Source: Channa striata
Lineage: Eukaryota; Chordata; Actinopteri; Anabantiformes; Channidae
Assembly (NCBI GenBank): GCA_033026295.1
Contig: CM065180.1
Location: 19,683,523 to 19,747,522 of the forward strand
DNA: 64,000 nt
Reading direction: 5' to 3'
Shown: piece by piece, positions 38,601-50,993 of the stretch
Layout: each line of letters opens with the position of its first letter
Numbering within the stretch: the first letter of the stretch is position 1
Translations under genes and position numbers: made by a program
The notes under the pieces: model-generated
Databases searched by the model: none
The model's input: only the letters and a program-made list of their open reading frames with translations
What the model was told of the DNA's origin: nothing

Positions 38601-41600
38601 AAATAATCAGACATTGATTTTATAATATTGAAAGTATAACTGAGCGAGACTGCATTTTCTGGCACAGTAAAACCAGCCTTTAGTGACAGCTGCCAGAGAC
38701 GTGTGATTTTTAACCAGTAAGTGAGACATTAGCAAAAAAACGAGAAGCTGCCAGCTAAATGGGAGCATACGGTACACGGTCATTTACTAATGGTAGGCAG
38801 GATAGAGTTTAACATCAGTTTTTGTGTTTTGCCAACATCTAAGTCCGAACAGAGTCACTCTTGAAGTAAATTTTTGAATTGACAGACTTGTGTGTTCTTC
38901 TGCCACAGAGTTCTGCACAATAAAACTTGCCGTGAATGAGAGAAGCTGCAAAACTAGTTAACGTTAGAACGTTAACGTAGAACAAAGTCCAGTTCAGGAC
39001 TCCTGTTGTGTATTGCTGCGTGCAGTGTGACTTTGCTACTACGAAATATGTTAATTCAGATGTTAAGGAGAAAAGATACGTATTAATGGACAATCTTCAG
39101 AAATGTGTATGTAACAACAATTTTGTTTAGCTGATGTGTACAAATACAGATTATGTTGTAGTTCCAATGTTCAATTTTTTTTTTTGTTGTTGTTGGTTTA
39201 GTTTGATTATTAACACGTCAGATTAATTCAGAACCAGTACCAGAATTGGTTTGCAATGCAAAAATTTAAAAATAAGCGAAATGTTCCCATAGGTTTTTTG
39301 TAATTAAATAGTAGGAAATGTATGGTGCTATTTCCCAGTTGGTTGCTGTTGGGTCCTTCTCATTCTTCTGTTCTTTTCTTAAGTTTCCAGTCCTTCAAGA
39401 AAATCTGGAGGTCTACCTGGGTTTGCAGCAGTTCATTGTGACAACTCGCACAAGTAAGGTTCACTGTTAATTTAAATAAACAGTAGCTTCACTATTCGTC
39501 TTCTGCTTTATGCACAGTCACACTCCATGATGGTAATTCCAGGAATGTCTGTCTGTCTGTCTGTCTGTTCAGGTCGGAAGCTTAATATCACTGCGGAGAA
39601 TGATTGCAGACGACTTCACTGTTCTCTCAGGGATCTCAGCTCTCTGCTGCAAGCTGTCGGACGACTGGCCGAGCATTTTATTGGGGAAGTTTTTGCTGCA
39701 CGTTTCAGTGATGCCCTGGCAGTGGTGGAGAGGTCAGTGCTTTGTTACTTATCCAAAAATATGGCTAGATTTGTGTTTCATAATTTTTTAAAAAGTAGCA
39801 TTGGCTGATGTTTTACATTTTTTGTGTATGGCTCATATCATTTCTTTTAAGGTTGGTTGAGGTGACTTGCTACGGATCACAGACAAGCCTCTACTACCTT
39901 GAGACAGCGGCGCCTTCTGTGCTCAAGCCAGACCTCATTGACGTGTGAGCATCACATGTTTAAACGGAAATGTAAACCTAATCTAGTATATGTGAGATGT
40001 TTTGTTATCTACCAACAACAGAATAGAGGAACCCAGCATGTTAAACAGTTGCATTGTTTGTATGAATTTTGAAACTTATTTCATAGCATATGTAAAAACC
40101 TCTAACAAGCCACACAGTATTTAATGAAGTTGTTTTCTATCACTGGCTTTCAGAGCAACTTCACATTTTGGTAGAAGGAAGTTACAGAATTGTTTTCTTT
40201 TTGCTACTGACTTGAAAGAAATTGGTTTGAATGTCATTATTGATCGCAAACGCATAAAAAAAATAATACAAGCTTGTTAGTGTAGCTCTTTATGGAAATT
40301 CTGCGTACTTGTAGGTTTTGCATAATTTAACAGTGTTTTGTTCTGTTACAGACATGCACAGGCCCTCGCTGCTTTGCAAGCTTACTCTCATTGGCTTGCA
40401 CAGTTCTACATTGAAGTCCACAGTCAAAACCAGAGCCAGTTCCTCAACCTCATCACATCTGCAGTCGATGCCAGTAGCCCGCTCATCACAGCTAAGGTAC
40501 CTTGTCTCATAATTGTAGTTTAATTATTTAAACTGGAAAAGCTGAAGACTACTTGCAACCTTTGTCAATGCACAATGGTTATTAAGACGGCGGCTAGCAT
40601 CAATAACGTGGAAACAGTTTTTAAATTTAAGCAAGTGCATCATAAGGGAACATTACAGTCACTGTCACTGCTCCCACAGAGCTACATAAAAGTGTCTGCT
40701 AAATGTCTATGGTAATGTAAATGTAAAACCCACATTATCCCGTGTCAACTGCTGCCTGAAAACATTTCTATACATTAAGGACATTGTAGACTTTGTCAGG
40801 ACAGAGATGTGCTGGTGTTGAGCCAATTTTATTTGTGTTCTAATTTGGATATGATTTGTATTTCTGTAGCCTTAAATAGTGTAGTGGACGACTTATTTAA
40901 AAGATATGGATATTATTCACCTAAGTGTGGGTCTGGATAAACTAACATGGTGAAGAATGTTGCATGGGTGTTTGCTGTTAATAGTGTTGGATGGGAATAT
41001 ATTTGCCCACTCATTGATAATTTTACATTTATATCTGTGTAAGAAAAAGCCGTTGTTGACTATATTGTTGCGTCACCTGAAGGTTGCCATAATCGTTCCC
41101 TTTAAGCTACTCGTATCATCTTCTTTAGTTTACGCTGAGATTATTTACTACTTGAAAGATCACTATATATCAAAGAGAAGAATCAACAGAGAAATACTGT
41201 ATTTGAGAGGACAGATGCAAACAATTCACATGCTTTAGGCCAATTATAGGTTTGTTGTTTACAAGTAGAACTAGATTTGTGGTGGAAAAGTTTATAATGA
41301 AGGCAGCTAAAATGATAAATACAAAACTATAATGAAACTTTGACTACAGAATTTGTGGCAAGAAGTTCCTATGCAAAAATGAAAAATTCATCCATTCATT
41401 CTATCATATATTTAATAAGGACCCGTAATAATAGGAATTTCCTTTTATTCTTACTTTGGTGTCTGTATCGTGAGTGTATTAAACATTGATCTCTGTGTTT
41501 AACCAAGTTGGGAGCTGCCTGAATCGTTGCACCCCTAATTCGTTAAGAATCGCTTGTTTGGTAAATTAAGAAATTCAAAACAATTACAGGTCAAATGATA

Positions 41601-44600
41601 GAGATGCAGTTCTTTAACATATGATGTAAAATGTGGTGTTGGTTTCATGTTGAAATAGTGGGTTATTAAGGAGGAAGTAAGGTACATGCCAAATTAACAA
41701 ATGCTCAAAACATTCAACTGCTGTTCACATCTTGTTTTGTTTGTTTTCATGTTTATTTTTATGTTCTCGCTTGATTGATTTTTCCGTCATTTGTATTGTG
41801 AGTTTTAGTGTGGTGAAATTGTGCATTGATGGGGCTGGGTGACTGTATCAAATGAATTTCAAGTTTTGTTGTAAATGGTTTGAAAAATGTTTACATCAGT
41901 CATCAAGATTATTGTCACTCTAACAGCAGCAGCATTAAATGTCAGCTGGCACAGTAATGGCAGCTGCAGCAGGTGAAGATGTCAAATAAAACCAAGTATT
42001 GAGATGTGTTTCCCTCAGCGAGATGGAAATGCTACTTTTCTTGTCTTTGTGTGTGGGCTGCACAATAACAGCAGGTTACAATGTGTCGTCTCTATGGAAT
42101 CCGTAGTGTCGGGCTTCTGTTGGCATCCTTTAATTTACGTGACACACTGCAGGTCACCGTGTTTTGGAAGCTTTCAACATCCATTGCAGTTGTTTTAGCT
42201 CCAGAGCTTATGTGTGTGTAAAAGCAGAACAGCTTCTCTAGTGATGTCTGGGCATCACCCAGCTTAAGTTGTCCACAACAGATCAACAATTGTTTTTTCT
42301 AATTCACACGGAGTTTGTACTAAATTCTTTGATCTTTACTCAAATATTGTTTTCCTTCAGGTACCTGAAAAGCTGCTGCTCTCAGCATGTCACCTACTGG
42401 TTTCCATCACATCCACAGTGCGGCCCGTGTTCTTGGTCACTTTGCCAGCTGTTCAGAACATCTTCAGCCTCATTACTACTGAAAACCAGACTCACAGACT
42501 TCCCCAAGAGGTTACTGTTATTTTGTCCTTATGTCTGATCACAATATTTAACTGATGGCAGATTTATACAGCGTAGAAAAGAAACCTAGTAATTAAATGG
42601 AATTCAATAATTTATCCATATAATGGAAGATTTTTCACTTTTTCAGTGTTTATTTAAGCTTTTTTTAAAATAAAGCATTAGTCAGACCTGACGTGGGTTC
42701 TTTTATGTAGGTGTTTTTCTTTTTTTATTTCTACTTTTTCAGATATCCTAATTATAGTAATAACAGAAGTATTACTGTGTTTGTTTGTTTGTGCTACAGG
42801 CTCACATGTTGGTGTGTCGGGCTTTATCCAACATGCTGCTGCTCCCATGGCCGAATTTACCGGAGAGTGAGCAGGAGTGGCAAACACGCTCGAGCAATCA
42901 TGCCAGCTTACTGGCCGCCCTCACTCGAGAATATCGAATTTTAAGAGGGACCGTGAACATCACTCCACGGCAACGTGATCTGAATGACAGTTAGTGTTTT
43001 GTTATCTTTTATTATTCATGGCACCTTTTTTCACACCTTGTAATTGTTTGTCCATATTTAAATGTGTTTTTTCTCACCATCTGTTTTTCACCCCAGTGAA
43101 AACGGTGATGCAGCAGACTCTACCGGTCCTCAGAGACATCGTTGACAGCATCTCTGGGGAATCCACCAAGTCACGCCAGATCTGTTACCAGAGTCTTCAG
43201 GAGTCTGTTCAAGTGTCCCTCAGCCTTTTCCCAGTATTTATTCAGCATCCAGGTCAGAGTCTTATCTCGAGTTTAAAGTTACAGTGTGATTGTGGTCAAA
43301 ATCTGTTCATTGGCATCAACTTAGCCTGTGGGCTAAGGTCTATCCCAGTGTTCACTGCACTAGGGGAAAGACTTGGAGATGTTTCTCTGCCTCCTACCTT
43401 GTACGTAAGATAATTTATAGCATGGCTAGATCCACATCATTTTACAGTTTACACTTAGTTTTCCTCCATTTAGTGTGTGTTAACTTCTCTTTCTCTTTAT
43501 TATTTCAATTTAGTCCTGGATTTTCACCAGAACAGTAAACAGTGTTGCACATAAGTTCAGTAAAACTGTCAGACACTATAGAGACTCAACCAGATTTTTG
43601 CACAGATATAATCGCACTTTGCTGACTTCAGAATCGGGCTAAATCTCAGCCCAGCCTGTTGTAGATGCAGACGTAGTGTCAAATAATCACCTGCATAACC
43701 AACTATCCACCTGCAAAGCAAAACAAATCAAAATATCCAAAGTTAAGGTTGGCTGTCTTGGCAGTGTTTTTTTTTTCTTATTTCTTATTTTACTTTCATT
43801 GTAGAACCAGGAAATGTGCACGGACTATTCTCTTTTTTTGTCAACACTGAGGTTACAGCAATATGTCTGAATAAACTTGATTAGAATTGATGCTCCACAA
43901 AACTCCCCGGAGGTTTTTAGGCGCTACTAAAAATGCGATCTCCTCATTGCAGCCAATGACTGACCTCAACAGTTTGAGTAGAGAGGACAGATTTTGGTCA
44001 TGTGGGAAAACTGGTTTAAAATGTACAATTTGAACTAACACATACATGATTAGTAAAAGTCGCACAGTGTCTGCTTGCCTTAAAAAAAATTATGGGATGT
44101 CGCTAAAGGAAAAGTTCTATGTCCCAAGCTCGGTGCTAAGTGATACTTTTTTAAAATAGAAGTATTTGTTTTTAAGTAAATATAAGTTAAGCAATTAACA
44201 GAAAAACAATCTAAAGAAATTTCTTTAAAAAAATGTAAACGTCTTTTCTCTTTCCCAGACGTGACAGATGAAATGTTGGCCTTTTTCTTGACACTGTTCC
44301 AAGCGTTACGAGTCCAGATGGGTGTTGCCTTTACAGGACAAATCATCCACACTTTCCTCAGCATGTTCACCAGGTAAAGAGACAGTCACATCCTTTGTTG
44401 ATGACGATTTAAACGATGCTGTCATGCTGAGCACAGTTAAATCATAACTTATGTGCTGCAGGGAACAGCTGGCAGCCAGTATTTTGCAAGAGGGCAGTGC
44501 AGGGTGTAGAGTGGTACAGAAGTTCCTGAAAATTCTGCAGGTGGTGGTGCAAGAGCCTGGTCAAGCTTTCAAGCCTTTCCTGCCCAGCATCCTCTCTCTG

Positions 44601-46165
44601 TGCATGGAGCAGGTTTACCCGGTGGTGGCAGAGGTCAGTGGGTGCTCACCTTTTCAATTTTATTTGCTTTTAGATTGAATAACTTCTTTATTAGTTTTTT
44701 TTTTTTTTTTATATAAGCTTTCATTGCAGTCTGTGTGTTTTTATAAATGCTACGTGTGAAATCTTGAATCTTGATATTAGCTTGTGGTGTCTTTGACAAC
44801 TGGAACTAATGATACAAAAAATGAAATGTGAGTTAATCTAAGTGCCTTGGAAAATAATTTCTAGTGTTAATGAAATTCGTAGTTGGTTAGTGGAAAAAAA
44901 GACCTAAATTGGTTCAATTTCGTCTCAGCCTTTAACACGTTTCCAAGATGACTGAACTTTCAATCGCTTTTCTTTGATAGCGATCTTCACCCGATGTCAA
45001 GGCAGAGATGTTTGAGTTGCTGTACCAAATACTTCACCAGAACTGGAGGTACTTCTTCAAAACTTCAGTCTTAACAAGTGTCCAAAGGGGAGGTAGTGAA
45101 GATACCATGGAAAACGAGGCCCAGTTTATTGCTGCCATGCAGGTGTGTGATGGCATTTACCTGCATTTGTTATTTACTTTTACAATAAATCCATCTGAAA
45201 TCTGTTTCCTGTTGATGAGCAACTGAAAAATAACCTCATGTTATGAAATTTGCTTTGCTGAGCTTTTACTGAAATGCGTTTTCCAGGCTTTTGGACAGTC
45301 TTTCCTGCAGCCTGACATCCACATCTTCAAGCAGAATCTCTCCTATTTGGAGTCACTCAACACCAAGCACAAGCTGTATCACAGAGTAAGTGGCGTTTTA
45401 TGTCCCAGTCGCTTCGTTTTAGCATGTTTAGCACGAGTAACGCTCATCGTTGTGACTTTTGCACGTCCTGATAGAAAAGGAGAAACAAAAGTAACAGTGA
45501 ATGGCTGCAAGAGTTTTAAACTTTTATAGGTCCTTCATAAAGGGCTTTATTTATAATTAAGCTCCTTCATCACAAATTAGTGGGGAGACTCGTATCTTTA
45601 TGAACTGAACCCTGTGGTCATTCATTGTTTTCATTATTATTCAGAAACTGTTCCGGACGTCGATGCTCTTCCACTTCATCAACGTACTGCTGCAGGTCCT
45701 CCTCCACAAAAGCCACGACCTTCTTCAGGAGGAAATCACCCTGGCTATTTACAACATGGCCTCTGTCGACTTTGATGCCTTTTACTCGGCGTTCATGCCA
45801 GAGTTCCTCAACAGCTGCCAGGGTGTAGACACCAGCCAACGAGCTGTCCTCGCACGCAACTTCAAACTCGAACGGGTAAAATTATTACATTTTGCGAAAT
45901 GTTATCTACCAAATCAGTAACCATGGCCGTGCATTATGCTGTCTGTTTGCACGTCGGTCATATTAGACCGAATTACAGTTACATACAAGATCTGCTCAGT
46001 GACATTTACAGCTTTGGCCAGTACTGAAGTTGCGGTTTCCTCTTTTTTTTTTTTTTCCTGCAGGACCTGCCCTCGTTCACTCAGAGCGTGCAGCGGCTAG
46101 TCAATGACCTACGCTACTACAGACTGTGTAACAGCAGCCTACCCACTGGCGTCATCAAGCTATAG
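32632..46165 (+). CDS. xpo6: Exportin-6 (actin-profilin nuclear exporter)
   Basis: Importin-beta family receptor that carries actin-profilin out of the nucleus with RanGTP. Exons: 32632-32634, 33363-33453, 33801-33913, 34371-34568, 34977-35136, 35491-35568, 35738-36269, 36920-37046, 37150-37259, 37422-37530, 38147-38239, 39384-39453, 39573-39732, 39852-39944, 40352-40496, 42361-42510, 42800-42989, 43097-43252, 44259-44373, 44462-44633, 44981-45142, 45287-45385, 45645-45875, 46064-46165; 3459 nt, 1152 aa (human 1125), with phase intact throughout. The N-terminal importin-beta region begins with MASEEASLRALESLM. Family strings include FVSVHLRRIES, GESTKSRQICYQSLQESVQ and the C-terminal VNDLRYYRLCN. 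The 532-nt exon encodes a Ser/Asn/Gly-rich loop near residue 305 that is probably disordered. Donors at 36270 (GTGTAG) and 42511 (GTTACT) are weak but phase supports them. Confidence 0.95.
39546..39569. repeat. xpo6: (CTGT)n microsatellite at a splice acceptor
   Basis: A TGTC/CTGT tetranucleotide run ends three bases before the acceptor AG at 39571-39572 of an xpo6 exon. It serves as the pyrimidine tract. Confidence 0.85.
40497..42360 (+). other. xpo6: Large xpo6 intron with a short repeat tail
   Basis: A 1.86-kb intron. At 40680-40730 it carries AAAAGTGTCTGCTAAATG followed by ATGTAAATGTAAAA, which resembles a widespread fish repeat end (AAAGCGTCTGCTAAATGACTAAATGTAAATG). Nothing else is recognised. 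Confidence 0.5.
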
Positions 46166-46673
46166 CACAATGCCTGCTCGAGCCACTTCGCACATCATGT
46201 ATGATCTTCAAGGACAGCGTGTGCTGACCACTTAGCCTAACACTCCTCCAGTTCAGCTTTACTCCACCTATTGAAAGGAATAGGAAGAATCAACACACAT
46301 TGTACGGTTGACTTATTGGAGGTTGAGGATGCTGCTGTTGTTTTTCTTTGATTTCTACTGTAAAAGGTTGGCACATTATCATTTTTTTTTTTTTAAGCAG
46401 TGCCCTCCTTATGTATTGCCAATGACAGTTTGGCAGGAAACTTAAACCTGGTCTGCAGTGGACCTGGAGCAGTCTGAGCCAGGCCTTCTTTCCCACGCCT
46501 TCGCTCCAAAGCCGGGCTGGGACTGAGCACTTTCAACTCATTTTGAGTTTTTAAAATGTCTGCTTTTATTCATTTTGCCTTCATTTTTTGTTTTCATCTC
46601 CAAAGGAGATGGACTTTGAACTTAAGGTCTTTCATATCATTCCATTCTGAAAAGGAGAAAGTCTGCTTGATTA

Positions 46674-46679
46674 AATAAA
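46674..46679 (+). terminator. xpo6: xpo6 polyadenylation signal AATAAA
   Basis: AATAAA 509 bp after the xpo6 stop codon, followed by a T-rich stretch and later TG-rich sequence. Confidence 0.7.
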
Positions 46680-46689
46680 GTGCTTTTTT

Positions 46690-47849
46690 AGTAAAACTCA
46701 GGTGTTGATATTGTTCTATATGCTCTGTTTGCAGTTTATAGAATTAATAGTTGTGTAGACATTGAATTTTTTTTTCTTTATGTTCACACTGTTTTATTTT
46801 ACACTTGCCAGTATTTTGTCTTAAATGGTAATTTCACATGCTCATTATGTTTTTGCAGCCTTTTTAATCAGAACATGCACAAACATTTTGCTGGCTCTTC
46901 ACCAAGAAGATGGGCACAGTGCTGCAGATTTTAAACTTCAGGATGGCTAAAATCTTTGGCAGATAAAACAGACATATGTCTTTGCACGTGACTCCTCACA
47001 TGAGGGAAATCGGTTAGGACAATATGGGGAATACAAGCAATATCAGCACAACCACGATCAAACAGTCATACTTACTTTGTCTCGGCACCGGCTGCAGTAT
47101 ATTCTGCTTTGGTTTTTGCAGCATATTGAAAACACAGGTTGCATATTCATATGAATCAGCACAGAGAGACTACAAGAACACATACTTACTTTTGGCTTGG
47201 TCGTGATGGTAAACGTACAGTATTTTGAAATGAATCCCTTGTAACATGTTGGACTTCCATTAAGGGTCGCTTGAACTCCTGCATATTTCCCCTGCATTAA
47301 AAACAAATGTAAACAATGTATTTACAGGTTTAACAGCTTTTCTAATAATTTCCCTCTGCACAATTCTTCATTATTATGCTACCATCATTTAGAAATGCGT
47401 GTATAATGTATAACAATAACCCTACCTTTAAAAAAACATGAAGATATGATTGAGTTCGTCTATCGAAGTTTTAGTTTACAGCAGCTTTTAAACCAAAAAC
47501 AACAATCCTAAAGATTTTTCTGCATAATTTTCACCTTTTTTTTTTAAATATGCATGAATATGATCTTTTTGAAGTAGGAAACAGTTAATTCAAAGGTTTT
47601 ACTGTGATGTAAAGCTTATAGTTCCTTTTTAGTTAAAGTTCTGTTTTTAGAAAATGAAGTTTTGGAGGGACAGGAGTCATCAGTTAAATCTCTAGAAGGA
47701 ATGAAGAGGTGGGACATGCCGGGGGTGGGGGCACTTTGGTTTGAATGGGTGGGGATGGAGCGGGGGGGGTCGTGAGCTCTGATTGAAGGGGTGAGGGGGG
47801 TTTGCTGCTCTCTCCAAAGTTCAGACACGGGCAGGACTCGCCTGAAAAC
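46690..47849. other. xpo6-nme4 intergenic region
   Basis: About 1.1 kb, AT-rich to about 47640, then G-rich (runs of GGGG at 47720-47800) as it nears the nme4 start, probably the nme4 promoter and 5' UTR. No further gene was recognised. Confidence 0.5.
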
Positions 47850-49612
47850 ATGATCCCGGTGCAGCGGCGCCTTCTACCGAGGCTCCTCGCCCCGTTCTGG
47901 GGGACGCGTGAATCCGCCAAAAACCCGGTTTGTGGGTCTCACGCTGCGCCGCCGTGGAGACGCGGAGCCGCCGGGCACAGGAGGAAATCAAGTGAGTCCC
48001 CGGGTCTGTCCTGGGCGTCGAGTCTGTGTCTTTTCTCCTTCTGACACTTGAATATGAATCTTTCAACTCGTATAATTTTCACCTGTGATGCGGAATAACT
48101 CGATTTGAAACGGACTAACTTTATCAAGACTTTTCCCTTCAGAGTTTGATTCCAGACAGTGTTAAACATTAACGATCCCGTTTTACAGGATCCAGACAGG
48201 AACATGAGCGAAAACAAAAGTCGTTTGCCAAACTCACGGGGTCGTGAACTGGATCTGGGTTCGAGGAGAAGCCGGCCGCGCGTAATCTGCGCAAACCCTG
48301 CGCGTAACGGCGCGGCCACTCGCCAGAAAGGACCGATATTTTCAATCATAAAAGAAAAGAAAACTTCCATATGATCCATAAACAAGATTCTGGACTTTAT
48401 TGGCACCGACAGTCCTAAAGGAAGATGCCAGGAAACGGAGTTTTCTCTTGGCCCCTTGTGTGTTTAATTGATCGCATGCTGTCATTCATTAGCTCGTGTG
48501 TGTTTGGTCCAGATCCCGGTCTGGCAAACACAATATGAAGTCTGTTCCTGCCTCAATGTTGTCCACATTCAGATTTTAGCCACATTAGCTGGGTCCCATT
48601 CAGTGGTGATTTTAGGGAGGCCCCAGGCAGGTCTCCTCTGTTGCTATAAGGGACTCGGCTCTAGGGGATGTTTGGGGCCCTTCGAAACTGTTGAAGGGCC
48701 CCAAACACTTGCCTGGTTTGGCTCTCGTGACCATAGACGTACCTGTGGTCCCTCCAGGTCTTCCAGATGTAAGGGAGCGGACTCTCATAGCTGTGAAGCC
48801 CGACGGCGTTCAGCGTCGCCTCGTAGGTCAAATAATTCAGCGTTTTGAGCAGCGAGGCTTCAAGCTGGTTGGCATGAAGATGTTGCAGGTATAAAGCTCT
48901 GCTATGAATATTTGACGGTGTTTTGAAGTGGTTTTTGAGTCCAGATGTGTCTGTTGTGAAGGCGCCTGAGGATCTCCTGTCTCAGCACTACAGTGAACTG
49001 AGGATGAAGCCTTTCTACCCGAGTTTGCTGCGTTACATGTCCTCAGGGCCTGTGGTTGTCATGGTGAGGCCTCCTCACGTTATATTCGACATATTTCTTC
49101 TTCTAATGATTTCAGTCGTGTCTGTTTGAGAGACTTGTTGACAGATGATTTATGCAAAAACCTAACGCTGCAACTATTTAATATGTTGTTTTTGTGTGTG
49201 TGGGGATATGCGCTTCATTTTTGTTTAGGTGTGGGAAGGCCACAATGTGGTCCAGACGTCACGGGCGATGGTGGGACACACTAACCCAGTTGAGGCCCTG
49301 CCGGGGACAATCAGAGGAGATTTCAGCATTCACGTCAGCAGGTAACATTGTGCAACCTGACCTGTGTTTGATGGTCACACAGTGAACCGCGGAGACCACC
49401 ACTTTCCAGCAACGTTACCATGTGAAGATGTCGCTCGTCGTTCTGCTCTGTCTCAGAGCTGAATCAAACGTGTGCTTTTTGTCGTTTAAAGGAACGTGGT
49501 CCATGCCAGTGATTCACCAGACGGGGCTCAAAGAGAGATCCAGCTGTGGTTTCAGGGGAAAGAGCTTCTGAAGTGGGACTGCTGTGACCAGACAAACACC
49601 TGCGAGATGTAG
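47850..49612 (+). CDS. nme4: Mitochondrial nucleoside diphosphate kinase (NME4)
   Basis: Transfers the terminal phosphate between nucleoside tri- and diphosphates through a phosphohistidine, in the mitochondrial intermembrane space. Exons: 47850-47991, 48758-48888, 48962-49063, 49229-49341, 49492-49612; 609 nt, 202 aa (human 187). Exon 1 encodes about 47 Arg-rich residues with few acids, as expected of a mitochondrial targeting peptide. The NDK fold follows: RTLIAVKPDGVQRRLVG, GFKLVGMKMLQ, KPFYPSLLRYMSSGPVV, GTIRGDFSIH, and the active-site block NVVHASDS with its catalytic His. GAQREIQLWF is the NME4-type C-terminal motif. NME3 is the closest alternative, but the targeting peptide and KMLQAPE fit NME4. 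The exon 2 acceptor could alternatively be six bases downstream; phase favours the one given. Convergent with the EPS8-like gene. Confidence 0.93.
48670..48706. repeat. Perfect 14-bp inverted repeat (hairpin) in nme4 intron 1
   Basis: GTTTGGGGCCCTTC at 48670-48683 is the exact reverse complement of GAAGGGCCCCAAAC at 48693-48706, with a 9-base loop. An outer pair, CCAGGCAGGT at about 48623 and ACTTGCCTGG at about 48706, matches at nine of ten bases. The second arm ends about 50 bases before the exon 2 acceptor. Confidence 0.9.
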
Positions 49613-50993
49613 CGATGCTGAGAGCTGGACGCAGTGAGAAACCATTACGCTACCTCTTCTCCTGCTGCTCAACGGTCTATCTCTCGTTACCGCAGTGATT
49701 CTAAAAGTTCCTACCGGATCTTTTACCTCAGGAAGTGCACTTAGAATCACAAAACCAGATGATGAAACAAATGTTTTTACAAATTCAAGGCACATTTGAG
49801 ACAATAACTTCATACATTACATCTTTATTAGATGTCACAGCTAAAAGCCATAAAATCACACATCGTACAAAGAACAAAACTTTTCCCATTTTGCAATTAA
49901 ATAGTTTATATTTCAACAAGGTCTTGCTGTAATAAAATGTAAATTTGCAACGTATAATTAATTTGTAATAGCGTTGTTTTGGGGAGTAGCAAGTGCAACA
50001 ATAGCAATTTAGTTTGCACAATTGTTGACATGAACTATGTTCTCAACAAATAAGTATTTGTCCTACCTCTGTTTAAAACCACTGTGAAGCAGGAACTGCC
50101 TGAAATGTGAATAATCGTTAGCAGCTGTTTACACTGCAACATTTGACCTCTGATGAGCGTTATTCATACACATATACTGAAGTGATATGTTGTTGTGCTC
50201 AGCTCTGCATGACGATGATTTCAATCCATCTGCCGCATTAAACACAGGAGTGATTCAGATTTGTCAGTGTCACTAGCTGTTTATATTCATGCTTTGTTTT
50301 GAACACAGCATATATCAGGACATTTCTGTCCTTTCTACATTTTAATAGTATTTTTAGTCATACAACAAACCATAGTTTGTGTGTATTTTGTGCTTAATAC
50401 ACTAATCAGTCCCACTGTGTAGGTGTAGGTCCCCCTCCGCTGCCAAAAACAGGTTTCACCTGTTGCAGCATGAAATTGTAAAATTGCAAAATCAGAAAAC
50501 ATTTTAAATTAGTAAATGTTAAGAGTCTGGACTGAAACTGTATATTAAGTCTGCAGCAAGCAGCATTGTGTTAGTACGGGTGATTCTTCATTTGAGTCTT
50601 AACACTTTGTCATAATGTACCTCTCATGATTTTTACGATTCAGTCCAATCTTACAGCGTTTGCTTTACAACAATAACACCTCAGAGTAATCATTATGTGC
50701 ACACATTTTGCATTAGTGTTTAGCAACATGTTTAAATTATAATATTGAATATTAAAAGGGCTAAAAGAAATATTTGAATTTTTAAAAAAATATTTACGTT
50801 ATTAAACAGATTCAATCTGATGATTTAGTTGAAATTCATCAGTAAGTCTTTGAACACATCTTCCCTTTGTTAATGAATCTTTAGCACAAAGTTACACAAA
50901 AGCTTTGATTCAAAACTTTAAATCCCCGTCTGTGCACCCGACTCCAAGCAACTCTGTGTCCGTTTATCATTGATGCCACAGTGAAAAGCTTCG
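49613..50993. other. Convergent 3' region of nme4 and the EPS8-like gene
   Basis: The nme4 signal AATAAA lies at 49931-49936. On the minus strand the nearest matching signal for the EPS8-like gene (TTTATT on the plus strand) is at 49824-49829, with a variant TTTAAT near 50341. If the far one is used, the two 3' UTRs overlap by about 100 bases. No other gene is seen. Confidence 0.45.
49931..49936 (+). terminator. nme4: nme4 polyadenylation signal AATAAA
   Basis: AATAAA 318 bp after the nme4 stop codon. Confidence 0.6.

Noticed and set aside
47939..48406. 155-aa minus-strand open frame opposite nme4 exon 1
   Set aside because: Overlaps the nme4 targeting-peptide exon on the other strand and shows no domain; it stays open because of GC-rich composition.
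48468..48848. 126-aa plus-strand frame overlapping nme4 exon 2
   Set aside because: Out of frame with the NDK-coding exon 2 and runs through intron 1; a shadow.
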